From Alphaproteobacteria bacterium (GTDB lineage: Bacteria > Pseudomonadota > Alphaproteobacteria > UBA8366), in NCBI GenBank assembly GCA_030743445.1, contig JASLSL010000044.1, forward strand, positions 1 through 14,864: a stretch of 14,864 nucleotides of DNA, written 5' to 3'. A program made the translations under genes and the position numbers. A model generated the notes under the pieces. The model worked only from the letters and a program-made list of their open reading frames with translations. It was not told the DNA's origin and did no database searches. This document shows positions 6,633 through 14,861 of this stretch, in pieces. The stretch's first letter is position 1, and each line of letters opens with the position of its first letter.

Positions 6633-6676
6633 ATTTGAGCGTGAAAACAAATTCGCCGATCATCGAACATTAACCG

Positions 6677-6704
6677 TTTAACGCGCAAATGATTCGCTTA
6701 TAAC
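6677..6704 (+). promoter_or_regulatory. Candidate promoter of the Cys-rich protein gene
   Basis: TTTAAC (6677-6682) and TATAAC (6699-6704) are separated by 16 bases, with the gene start about 58 bases downstream. The leader then carries a pyrimidine-rich stretch whose TCCTTC (6730-6735) can pair with GAAGGA (6745-6750), directly beside the ribosome-binding AAGGAG (6751-6756). Confidence 0.45.
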
Positions 6705-6762
6705 ACGGTGCAGTTGTACTCTGCTTCAATCCTTCAACGCCTTCGAAGGAAAGGAGCCACCG

Positions 6763-7071
6763 ATGAACCGTATTGTCGCCCTCGTTGCCGTCCTGGGATT
6801 GATCGGTGCCGCGGCGCTTGCCGCCCCGGCGAAAAATATCGCCATCGATGCGACCGCCTCGATCCTTTCGGCGCCGTTGCAGGCGGATGCCGAAAAGCGG
6901 CCGCCGCTCATGACCCCGGCGCCGCGAACATCGTGGCCGGATACCAAATCGGGCGCCGACGCGATCGTGCCGGCGGCCTGCTGTAAGGTCTGCTCCAAGG
7001 GCAAGCCCTGCGGCAACAGCTGTATCGCGCGCGACAGGACCTGTACCAGGCCGCCCGGCTGCGCGTGCTGA
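6763..7071 (+). CDS. Small exported cysteine-rich protein
   Basis: The 102-residue protein has a Sec signal peptide (MNRIVALVAVLGLIGAAALA, probable cleavage around residues 20-23). A linker rich in Ala and Pro follows (24-70), then a C-terminal cysteine cluster. Eight Cys lie in the last 30 residues with spacing CC-x2-C-x5-C-x3-C-x6-C-x5-C-x-C (C73 to C102). The core SKGKPCGNSCIARDRTC resembles a motif I have seen in small proteobacterial secreted proteins of unknown role. Disulfide cross-links or metal binding in the periplasm are both possible. The start has an excellent AAGGAG six bases upstream. It appears monocistronic, with the FMN enzyme gene converging on it. Confidence 0.85.
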   Translation: MNRIVALVAVLGLIGAAALAAPAKNIAIDATASILSAPLQADAEKRPPLMTPAPRTSWPDTKSGADAIVPAACCKVCSKGKPCGNSCIARDRTCTRPPGCAC

Positions 7072-7091
7072 GACCGCCCAGCGCTGGCGAC

Positions 7092-8183
7092 CTAGTAGGT
7101 CACCTCGTCGAGGTCGAGGAGCGGGAAGGCGCTGGTGACGTGGGGCGCGGCGACCGGCGCCGCCGGGGTGATGTGCGAGGGCTCGAGCTCGGCGAAGCTC
7201 GTCGCCCCCAACATGCCGAGGCACTTGGTGACCTCGTCCTCGAGCAATTCCAGCATGCGGACGACGCCGTACTGGCCCGCCGCCGCCATGCCGTAGCCCA
7301 GCATTCGCCCGAGGCCGACCGCGTCGGCGCCGAGCGCCTTGGCCTTGACCACGTCGGTGCCGCGATTGATGCCGCCGTCGAAGACGATCGTCGCCTTGCC
7401 GCCGACCGCCTCGACGATCTCGGGCAGCACCGCGGCGGTGCCGAGGCAATGGTCGAGCTGGCGCCCGCCGTGGTTCGAGACGTAGACCCCCTCGCAGCCG
7501 AGATCGACGCACATTTTGGCGTCCTCGGCGGTCATGATGCCCTTGATGATCAGCTTGATAGGGTGCTTCGCCTTGAAGCGCTCGATGTCCTTCCAGGTGA
7601 GCCCGGCCTGATACTGGAAGGGCTCGGCCTCCTCGCGCCGCCAGTACTTGATGAAGCGCTTGGCGAGGTCGCGCTCGCGCCGGCTGTAGTGCGGCACGTC
7701 GACGGTGATGCAGAACGCGTCGTAGCCGGCGGCGATGGCGCGCTCGGCGTGATCGTCGACGAACGCGTCGTCGCCGCGCACATAAAGCTGGAAGATGCGC
7801 ATGTTGTCCGCCGCCTCGGCGACCTCCTCGAGGCTCGGCTGCGAGGCCGAGCTCAACATATGGCAGACCCCGAACTCGCCCGCCGCCTTGGCCGCGGTGG
7901 CGCCGCCGCCCTCGCCGAGCGATTCGAGCGAGCCGATCGGCGCCAGGATCACCGGCAGCCGCAGCTTGCGGCCGAACAGCTCGGCGCCGCAATCGACCTT
8001 GCGCACGTCGCGCAGGTAGCGCGGCCGGAAGGCGATCGAGTCGAGCGCCTGGCGGTTGCGCTTGACCGAGGTCTCGGTCTCGGTGCCGCCGACCAGGTAG
8101 TCCCAGATATTCTGGTCGAGATTGCGTTGCCCCGCGCGGATGATCTCGTGCAGGGTTAGAAAGTCGAGAGTCGGCTTGTTCAT
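7092..8183 (-). CDS. FMN-dependent alpha-hydroxy acid dehydrogenase/oxidase
   Basis: This is a member of the glycolate oxidase / L-lactate dehydrogenase (LldD) / mandelate dehydrogenase family, which oxidises L-2-hydroxy acids to 2-oxo acids with FMN in a TIM barrel. The 363-residue form begins at ATG 8183; an in-frame TTG at 8273 would add 30 Arg-rich residues and is unlikely. Family landmarks are visible: APIG at 81-84, FQLYVRG (131-137), LIIKGI with the FMN-binding Lys at 214, the signature SNHGGRQLD (236-244) with catalytic His238 and substrate Arg241, FDGGI (268-272) and LGRMLGYG (291-298). All key residues appear present. Substrate cannot be told from sequence. It lies on the strand of the TauD/isomerase genes and may act on the same compound. 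Confidence 0.92.
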   Translation of the reverse strand: MNKPTLDFLTLHEIIRAGQRNLDQNIWDYLVGGTETETSVKRNRQALDSIAFRPRYLRDVRKVDCGAELFGRKLRLPVILAPIGSLESLGEGGGATAAKAAGEFGVCHMLSSASQPSLEEVAEAADNMRIFQLYVRGDDAFVDDHAERAIAAGYDAFCITVDVPHYSRRERDLAKRFIKYWRREEAEPFQYQAGLTWKDIERFKAKHPIKLIIKGIMTAEDAKMCVDLGCEGVYVSNHGGRQLDHCLGTAAVLPEIVEAVGGKATIVFDGGINRGTDVVKAKALGADAVGLGRMLGYGMAAAGQYGVVRMLELLEDEVTKCLGMLGATSFAELEPSHITPAAPVAAPHVTSAFPLLDLDEVTY

Positions 8184-8212
8184 GCGTCGCCTGTCCGAAT
8201 TCAATTGATCCG

Positions 8213-8230
8213 CCCGCCGGGCTCGGCGGG
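8213..8230 (-). other. Stem-loop in the leader of the FMN dehydrogenase gene
   Basis: CCCGCC (8213-8218) and GGCGGG (8225-8230) can pair around a six-base loop, 30 to 47 bases upstream of the ATG at 8183. It could be a leader structure or a weak terminator for upstream transcription. No T-run follows. The gap 8184-8342 holds nothing else supportable. Confidence 0.35.
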
Positions 8231-8342
8231 CCAGCGGCGACAATAACGGCCGAATACGGGAATTCGAAGACAAAAATCCGATTGCCTATGCGACAACCGG
8301 ACCGACCCGCCGACGAGGCGGCGCCATGCGGCTCGGCCGGCG

Positions 8343-8540
8343 TTACTCGGTCGGCGTTACGAGACCGCCGCCCGGGCGACCGCGCGAGACGACCGGCGCC
8401 TTGGTCGTGGACCCGCGCTCGTCGACGACTTCGAGCTCGGAGAAAGCCGGCGCTTCGGCGGTCAGACGATTGGCGCCGATGGTTTCCCTTTTGTCGTCGG
8501 TAACCAGGATAATGGTGTCTAGATCGAGACGCGGGTGCAT
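8343..8540 (-). CDS. Small hypothetical protein
   Basis: This is a 65-residue ORF in the gap upstream of the FMN dehydrogenase gene. It is supported by an AGAGGA sequence eight bases or so before the ATG and by the GC-biased third codon positions of its neighbours. The product has a short N-terminal strand-like segment (LDLDTIILVTDDKRE), several acidic residues in the middle and a Gly/Pro-rich tail; there is no signal peptide, membrane segment or known motif. It is on the same strand as the isomerase gene (157 bases upstream) and the FMN dehydrogenase gene (159 bases downstream). A longer overlapping frame on the other strand is less convincing. No function can be assigned. Confidence 0.55.
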   Translation of the reverse strand: MHPRLDLDTIILVTDDKRETIGANRLTAEAPAFSELEVVDERGSTTKAPVVSRGRPGGGLVTPTE

Positions 8541-8655
8541 CGTTCTTCGTCCTCTGTTTCGGGTTTGCCAGGCGACCCAAGCCGCTCCACAAACGGCGGC
8601 ACACCGTCACCTTATGCCACGAGCGTAAACGAGGGGTTAAGACGAATCCGATTTT

Positions 8656-8680
8656 CCGTTAATTTTTATATGGTTAACGG
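8656..8680. promoter_or_regulatory. Inverted repeat CCGTTAA-N11-TTAACGG
   Basis: Perfect seven-base arms (8656-8662 and 8674-8680) flank an AT-rich spacer in the gap between the isomerase stop and the small ORF. A second small palindrome, GCCGT-A-ACGGC (8687-8697), abuts the isomerase stop codon. It could be an operator or a weak terminator; no T-run follows on the minus strand. Confidence 0.4.
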
Positions 8681-8697
8681 GTGTTTGCCGTAACGGC

Positions 8698-9531
8698 CTA
8701 GGATCCCTCGCCGGCCTCGCCGACCAGGTAATCGCGGCCCAAGAGCATGTCGTCGAGGGTGCCGAAGGCGTTCATGTAGTGCCCGGTGAAGCCCACGCCC
8801 TCGATCCGCTCGAACATCGCCCGGAAGTCGATATTGCCGTCGCCCGGCTGGAGATGATCCTCCTTGTCGCCGAGACTGTCGGCGAGCCGGACCTCCTCGC
8901 AGCGCGCGAAGTCGAGCCCGTCGATGAAGCCATGGATGCCCTCGGGCTCCATATGGGCGTGGTTGACGGTGAAGGCCCATCGCAAGTTCGGCGACTGGAG
9001 ACGGTCGAAATAGACCCGGCATTGCGCGAGCGTGTTGCCGAGATAGTGAACCTCGGCGTCGTCGGGCTCGCGGTTCATGTTCTCCAAGAGCAGCAGGACA
9101 CCCCTGTCCTCGGCGTAGGCGACGGCGCGCTCGAGCCGCGCCAGGCTCGCCGCCATGCGGTCCTCGATGTCGGCGGTGAAATGGTAGCCGCCGTGGACCT
9201 CGACCCAGCTCGCCCCGAGCATCGATGCGATATCGATATAAGACTCGAGGTAGCGGTCGGCGGCGTCGCGAAGGTGCGGCGAGAACTCGGCGATATTGAC
9301 CGCCGAGAGGGTGTGCAGGCCGACATGGATGCCGGCTGCGGCGGCGGTCTCGCGGATCGCGGCGCAGCGCGCGGGCGTGAAGTCCTCCATCGCGTTCGGC
9401 GCCCGGTCGACCTGGAAATCGACGTACTTGACGCCGTTCGCCGCGGCCCAGGCGAGGCCTTCCTCGACGCCGAGCTTGCGGCCGATATCGACGCCGATGC
9501 GGTCCTTTAGGCTCAAACCGGAGAGGCTCAA
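8698..9531 (-). CDS. Sugar phosphate isomerase/epimerase-like TIM-barrel protein
   Basis: This protein belongs to the AP-endonuclease-2/xylose-isomerase-like superfamily (sugar phosphate isomerases/epimerases), usually metal-dependent. Barrel motifs are visible: GVDIG near the start, GLHTLS (71-76), WVEVHGGYHF (109-118), LLLLENMNRE (146-155) with a probable metal Glu150, FTVNHAHMEPEG (187-198) and DHLQPGDGNID (225-235), the common HxxxGDG ending. Start choice: TTG at 9531 overlaps the TauD stop (TTGA), giving 277 residues, and GGAAGG lies 11 bases upstream (9544-9549). A second in-frame TTG at 9516 lies in a duplicated segment. Upstream residues read across tauD and are not family-like. Tight coupling to the dioxygenase implies a shared pathway; the substrate is unknown. 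Confidence 0.85.
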   Translation of the reverse strand: MSLSGLSLKDRIGVDIGRKLGVEEGLAWAAANGVKYVDFQVDRAPNAMEDFTPARCAAIRETAAAAGIHVGLHTLSAVNIAEFSPHLRDAADRYLESYIDIASMLGASWVEVHGGYHFTADIEDRMAASLARLERAVAYAEDRGVLLLLENMNREPDDAEVHYLGNTLAQCRVYFDRLQSPNLRWAFTVNHAHMEPEGIHGFIDGLDFARCEEVRLADSLGDKEDHLQPGDGNIDFRAMFERIEGVGFTGHYMNAFGTLDDMLLGRDYLVGEAGEGS

Positions 9532-9535
9532 ACCG
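9509..9535. repeat. 15-base tandem duplication across the TauD stop / isomerase start
   Basis: The 12-base string AGGCTCAAACCG occurs at 9509-9520 and 9524-9535, a period of 15 bases, exactly five codons. On the minus strand each copy contains TTTGAGC. The outer copy supplies the TGA stop of the dioxygenase together with the TTG start of the isomerase; the inner copy supplies a second possible TTG start. Confidence 0.8.
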
Positions 9536-10361
9536 GGACCGTGCCTTCCAACAGCACCCGGTGCAGCGCCCGCGGCTCCTGGATGTCGAAGTCGGCCATC
9601 GCCCGGTGCATGGTGCATCGGTTGTCCCAGATCACCACGTCGCCGAGACGCCATTCGTGGTGGTACTGGAAGCGCGCCTCGAAGGCGAACGCGTAGAGCT
9701 CGTCGAGGAGGGCGTCGCTCTCGGCCTCGTCCATGCCCTCGACGCGCTCGATCCGGTTGGGGTTGATGTAGAGCGCCTGGCGGCTCGACTCCGGATGGCT
9801 CCGGATCAGCGGGTGGACCACGTCGGGCGTCTCCTCGCGCTCCACATCCGTGCGCACCGCGACCTTGGCGCCGGCCCGGCGGCTGCGATAGACGTGCACC
9901 GCCCTCAGCCCCTCGATGCGCCGGCGCAGGGCGTCCGGCATCGCCTCTAGCACCGCATGGCAGTTGATGAACTGGGTGTCGCCGCCCGCCGACGGCAGCT
10001 CCCGGGGATAGAGCATGGTCGCCTTGGCCGGCACTGCCAGGTAGGAGTCGTCGGTGTGCCAGTGGGTCGCGCGCACGTGCGGCTCGTCGCCGCCGATCTC
10101 GTTGGTGGTGGAGATCACCGAGACCTCGGGCACCTCGGCCAGCCGGTTGCCGCGCAGGACCTGGAGCTTCGGCGCACCGAAGATATGCGCGGCCGCGCCA
10201 TATTGCGCCGGGGTCAGGTCCTGGTCGCGGATGCAGAGCGCCAGATGCTCGACCAGCGCCCGGCTCAATTCCTTGGCCATGGCGCGGTCGAGTTTCGTCA
10301 GATCGGCGCCGGTCACCTCGGCCGCCATCACGGCGCTCAGCGGCTTTATGGTCATCGCCAT
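9528..10361 (-). CDS. TauD/TfdA-family 2-oxoglutarate-dependent dioxygenase
   Basis: This is an Fe(II)/2-oxoglutarate oxygenase of the TauD/TfdA family, enzymes that hydroxylate or cleave small substrates such as taurine or aryloxyacids. At 277 residues it is the family's usual size (TauD about 283). The iron ligands are clear: H102 and D104 in HWHTDDSY, and the distal H252 in NRCTMHRA. The 2-oxoglutarate-binding Arg is R268 in LHRVLLEG, and GGDTQF (126-131) is the typical cofactor-side motif. The ATG at 10361 has GGGAGAAGG a few bases upstream; a second ATG two codons later is possible. It is the first gene of a probable two-gene unit with the isomerase. The true substrate is not deducible from sequence. 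Confidence 0.93.
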   Translation of the reverse strand: MAMTIKPLSAVMAAEVTGADLTKLDRAMAKELSRALVEHLALCIRDQDLTPAQYGAAAHIFGAPKLQVLRGNRLAEVPEVSVISTTNEIGGDEPHVRATHWHTDDSYLAVPAKATMLYPRELPSAGGDTQFINCHAVLEAMPDALRRRIEGLRAVHVYRSRRAGAKVAVRTDVEREETPDVVHPLIRSHPESSRQALYINPNRIERVEGMDEAESDALLDELYAFAFEARFQYHHEWRLGDVVIWDNRCTMHRAMADFDIQEPRALHRVLLEGTVPV

Positions 10362-10449
10362 GCGGCCTTCTCCCGGTGCCCTGTCTGGGGGCGTTATCGT
10401 AGCACGGCGCGCCCTATGCGCCAGTCTCCGCCCGTCCTATGATGCCGCG

Positions 10450-10974
10450 ATGACCGATGCGATCCACCAGATCACGATGAGCTACAAGCCGCAGCAGGAC
10501 CGGATGCTGCTGGTGGTCAGCACGCGCCAGAAGGTCGAGCACCGGTACTGGCTGACACGGCGCTTCGTCGCCGCGATGTGGCCCGGCTTCGTCAACGCGG
10601 TCGAATCCCGGGCCGAGCCGACCGCCACCGCCTCGCCGCACGCCAAGGGGGCGGCGATGGCGGTGCAGCACCACGAGGCGATCCAGGCCGCCGACATGTC
10701 GCAGCCGCACGACGAGGACAAGGAGAACCGCCCCGCGACCAATGCGCCGCTGCTGGTCGTCGGCGGGTCGTGCACGCCCTTGAAGGGCGGCGGCATGCGC
10801 CTGGTTCTGGATACGGTGGAGAAGGCCCAGGTGACCCTGAACCTGACCGAGGAGCTGGTCCACGCGTTCTGCCACCAGCTCGAGACCCTGACCGCGCGGG
10901 CCGAATGGGGCCTCGGCCTCACGATCGGCGACCCGACCGTGATCCTGCCCGAGGGCGAACGCCAGGTGCACTGA
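10450..10974 (+). CDS. Conserved-looking protein of unknown function
   Basis: The 174-residue protein has no domain I can name. Its N-terminus, SYKPQQDRMLLVVSTRQKVE then HRYWLTRRFVAAMWP (11-45), resembles a short uncharacterised proteobacterial family recalled by the QDR...T...WLTRR pattern. The middle (55-97) is polar, acidic and His-rich and probably disordered. The C-terminal part (99-170) looks like alternating strands and a helix, with TLNLTEELVHAFCHQLETLT and a final GLTIGDPTVILPEG. The ATG at 10450 is chosen because the family-like sequence begins right after it; extension upstream would cross the tauD promoter. There is no Shine-Dalgarno sequence. It lies divergent to tauD and 101 bases before lepA. 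Nothing suggests truncation. Confidence 0.75.
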   Translation: MTDAIHQITMSYKPQQDRMLLVVSTRQKVEHRYWLTRRFVAAMWPGFVNAVESRAEPTATASPHAKGAAMAVQHHEAIQAADMSQPHDEDKENRPATNAPLLVVGGSCTPLKGGGMRLVLDTVEKAQVTLNLTEELVHAFCHQLETLTARAEWGLGLTIGDPTVILPEGERQVH

Positions 10975-10997
10975 GCGATCTCGCCCTGCCGATCTCG

Positions 10998-11026
10998 TTG
11001 CACGGGACGGGCCGCATGCCTATGTT
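10998..11026 (+). promoter_or_regulatory. Candidate promoter for lepA
   Basis: TTGCAC (10998-11003) and TATGTT (11021-11026) are exactly 17 bases apart in the 101-base gap before lepA, with the ATG 49 bases downstream of the -10. The match to consensus is only moderate, so lepA may also be read through from the gene at 10450. Confidence 0.45.
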
Positions 11027-11075
11027 CCGGGCCAACCGAGGACACCGCTCCCGATAACCCCAGTCTGCCGACCCC

Positions 11076-12881
<1,806 letters not shown>

Positions 12882-12925
12882 GGGCGCCCGGTCAAACGGC
12901 AATTATTATAAATCAATAACTTATG

Positions 12926-12946
12926 AAATGGGGACAGTCCCCATTT
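12926..12946. terminator. Perfect stem-loop between convergent genes
   Basis: AAATGGGGAC (12926-12935) and GTCCCCATTT (12937-12946) are perfectly complementary around one base. The hairpin lies 44 bases after the lepA stop and directly abuts the stop of the minus-strand NDUFA9-like gene. It could terminate transcription from both sides, though no strong T-run follows on either strand. The sequence GGGGACAGTCCCC is also a motif that turns up beside REP-type elements in environmental genomes. Confidence 0.55.
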
Positions 12947-13945
12947 CTAGACCGGTTGCGTGCGGGTGTAGCGTCCGCCGCGGCGGTGGACGTCGAGGTA
13001 GGTCGGCAGCACGACCTCGGCCGCGGTCGCCTCGATGCCGAGCTCGGCGAGCCCCGGCGCCTCGCCCGAGAGCACGTTGTCCCGGCGGAGCAGGGCGACC
13101 TGGTCGCGGGTCAGGGGCGGTGTCGGCAGCCATTCGAGGAAGAACGCGAGGCAGCTCGCGTACCAGAACGGGATCGGGACCAGCGGCCGCCGGCGGCGGG
13201 TCTCGCGCAGCACCAGCCGCATGACCTCGCAGAAGCTGTAGACGATCGGCCCGCCGAGCTCGTAGGTCCGGCCCTCGGCAGCATCGTCGTCCAGGCATTT
13301 GACCGCCGCCGCCGCGACGTCGCCGACATGGACCGGCTGGAACTTGGTGCCGCCATCGCCGTAGACGTCGATGGTCCGGGCCTCGAGGTCGATCTTGGGG
13401 AAGCTCGGGCAGCCGAACACCGGCAGCGGCAGCGGCAGCCTTGCCATCCGGGCGAAGCGGTTGAAGAACCCGTCGCCGGGCCCGAAGACGACGCTGGGGC
13501 GCAGGATTGCGGCCTTGGGAAAGGCCGCCCGGACCGCTTCCTCGCCGGCCCATTTGGTGCGCGCGTATTCGGACCGCGAGTCTTTCGCGGCGCCGAGGGC
13601 GGAGACATGGACCAAGCGCTCGACGCCGGCGGATGCGGCTTCCGCCGCCACCAACCCGGCGCCCTCGGCCTGGATCGACCGGAAGCGCTGCTTGCCGCCT
13701 TGATAGAGAATGCCGACCAGGTTGACGACGCCCGTGGCCCCGGCGAGCCCTGCCGCGACCGAGTCGCGGTCGCGCAGATTGGCCTGCACCGGGGTGATCT
13801 GGCCGACATTGCCCATCGTCTTGGTCGAGAGCGCCGCCTCGGGATCGCGCACCGCGACCCGCACGTCGACGCCCTTGTCGGCGAGCCGTTTGACGACCTG
13901 CCGGCCGATGAATCCGGAACCGCCGAAAACCGTGACCAAACTCAC
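12947..13945 (-). CDS. NAD(P)-binding protein, complex I NDUFA9 family
   Basis: This is an atypical or extended SDR protein (NAD-dependent epimerase-like, NmrA/NDUFA9 group). The mitochondrial NDUFA9 homologue is an accessory subunit of respiratory complex I; in alphaproteobacteria the role is less clear. The GTG at 13945 is chosen because AAGGGG lies eight bases upstream and the Rossmann strand starts right after it, giving 332 residues. The nucleotide-binding GGSGFIG is at 8-14, VNLVGILYQGG about 75-85, HVSALGA with Ser115, and YARTK giving Tyr127 and Lys131. RPSVVFGPGDGFFNRFARM and a YGDGGTKFQPVHVGDVA segment follow. A hydrophobic stretch near 280-300 (PFWYASCLAFFLEWL) could touch membrane. 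It is divergent from tRNA-Leu. Confidence 0.85.
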   Translation of the reverse strand: MSLVTVFGGSGFIGRQVVKRLADKGVDVRVAVRDPEAALSTKTMGNVGQITPVQANLRDRDSVAAGLAGATGVVNLVGILYQGGKQRFRSIQAEGAGLVAAEAASAGVERLVHVSALGAAKDSRSEYARTKWAGEEAVRAAFPKAAILRPSVVFGPGDGFFNRFARMARLPLPLPVFGCPSFPKIDLEARTIDVYGDGGTKFQPVHVGDVAAAAVKCLDDDAAEGRTYELGGPIVYSFCEVMRLVLRETRRRRPLVPIPFWYASCLAFFLEWLPTPPLTRDQVALLRRDNVLSGEAPGLAELGIEATAAEVVLPTYLDVHRRGGRYTRTQPV

Positions 13946-14076
13946 GAGCCAAGCCCCTTCGGAAATGGCTGCGGCGGGCGGCGCTGCCCGTCCAGGCGAA
14001 ATAAATATAGGAGCCGCAACGGCGAACGCCAATGCCAAAGCGCCAAGCGATCCCGACCGACGGCGGCAAAAGCCGG

Positions 14077-14104
14077 TTGACATCGCCTTCGAGCATGCCA
14101 ACAT
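14077..14104 (+). promoter_or_regulatory. Promoter of tRNA-Leu (and probably rnd)
   Basis: A perfect TTGACA (14077-14082) is followed by CAACAT (14099-14104) at 16 bases, placing the start of transcription around 14110, a few bases before the tRNA at 14117. The -10 is weak, but the perfect -35 and GC-rich discriminator suit a stable-RNA promoter. Confidence 0.6.
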
Positions 14105-14116
14105 CACCGCCGCGTT

Positions 14117-14203
14117 GCCCAGGTGGCGGAATTGGTAGACGCGCAGGTTTCAGGTACCTGTGGGGGCAACCCCGTGGAAGTTCGAGTCTTCTCCTGGGCA
14201 CCA
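14117..14203 (+). tRNA. tRNA-Leu (anticodon CAG)
   Basis: An 87-base class II tRNA folds cleanly. The acceptor stem is GCCCAGG/CCTGGGC. The D-arm carries GGAATTGGTAGAC. The anticodon stem CAGGT/ACCTG encloses loop TTCAGGT with anticodon CAG (14151-14153), reading CUG leucine codons, the main Leu codon in GC-rich genomes. A long variable arm (GTGGGGGCAACCCCGT) is typical of tRNA-Leu. The T-loop TTCGAGT is present, the discriminator is A, and CCA is encoded in the DNA. Confidence 0.97.
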
Positions 14204-14234
14204 CTGGTTTCGCGGCGCGGCATTATCTGGGCTA

Positions 14235-14245
14235 GGAGGTCCTCC
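14235..14245 (+). promoter_or_regulatory. Self-complementary ribosome-binding site of rnd
   Basis: The near-perfect Shine-Dalgarno AGGAGG lies in GGAGG-T-CCTCC, a complete palindrome placed between tRNA-Leu and the GTG start at 14247. A small hairpin could hide the site. Its strength and position decide the start of rnd. Confidence 0.6.
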
Positions 14246-14246
14246 C

Positions 14247-14861
14247 GTGGTCATCGAGCTCCATCGCGGCGATCTGCCCGACGGCGTCGATCTCGGCAAG
14301 GTCGTCGCCATCGACACCGAGACCCTCGGCCTCAACACCCTGCGCGACCGGCTCTGCCTGGCGCAGCTTTCGGCCGGCGACGGTGTGTGCCACCTGGTCC
14401 AGTTCGCGGCCGGCGAGTACGACGCGCCCAATCTTTCGGCCATGCTGTCCGATCCGGGGGTCCTGAAGCTGTTTCACTTCGCGCGCTTCGACATCGCCGC
14501 CCTCGACCACTATCTCGGGGTCGACTGCAGGCCGGTCTATTGCACCAAGATCGCCTCGCGCCTGGTGCGCACCTACACCGACCGCCACGGGCTTAAGGAT
14601 TTGTGCCGCGAGTTGCTCGGCGTCGAGCTCTCGAAGCAGCAGCAATCCTCGGACTGGGGGGCGGACGAGCTGTCGGAGCAGCAGCTCGAGTATGCCGCGA
14701 GCGACGTGCTCTACCTGCACCGGATCAAGGAAAATCTCGACGAATTGTTGGCCCGCGAGGGCCGGGCCGAGATCGCCCAGGCGGCGTTCGACTTCCTGCC
14801 GGTCCGGGCGGCGATGGACCTCGGTGGATTCGAGGCGGAGGACATCTTCGCTCACAGTTGA
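14247..14861 (+). CDS. rnd: Ribonuclease D, single-domain DEDDy exonuclease
   Basis: This is a 3'-5' exoribonuclease of the RNase D family, which trims 3' ends of tRNA precursors and other small structured RNAs using two metal ions. The DEDD residues are all visible: D23 and E25 in AIDTETLGL (Exo I), D82 in FHFARFDIAAL (Exo II), Y149 and D153 in YAASDVLYLH (Exo III, DEDDy type). The 204-residue product lacks the C-terminal HRDC domains of the 375-residue E. coli enzyme; such a short form is common in alphaproteobacteria. The GTG at 14247 has AGGAGG six bases upstream; the frame continues upstream through the tRNA, which is not coding. Only 43 bases separate it from tRNA-Leu with no visible terminator, so cotranscription is likely. 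Confidence 0.92.
   Translation: MVIELHRGDLPDGVDLGKVVAIDTETLGLNTLRDRLCLAQLSAGDGVCHLVQFAAGEYDAPNLSAMLSDPGVLKLFHFARFDIAALDHYLGVDCRPVYCTKIASRLVRTYTDRHGLKDLCRELLGVELSKQQQSSDWGADELSEQQLEYAASDVLYLHRIKENLDELLAREGRAEIAQAAFDFLPVRAAMDLGGFEAEDIFAHS

Noticed and set aside
6670..8610. 646-codon minus-strand frame overlapping the FMN dehydrogenase
   Set aside because: The FMN dehydrogenase frame carries all family motifs; this frame is Arg-rich and shadow-like.
8282..8628. Plus-strand frames in the gap before the isomerase gene
   Set aside because: They overlap the better supported 65-codon minus-strand ORF, lack ribosome-binding sites and have random-looking Arg/Ser/Pro-rich products.
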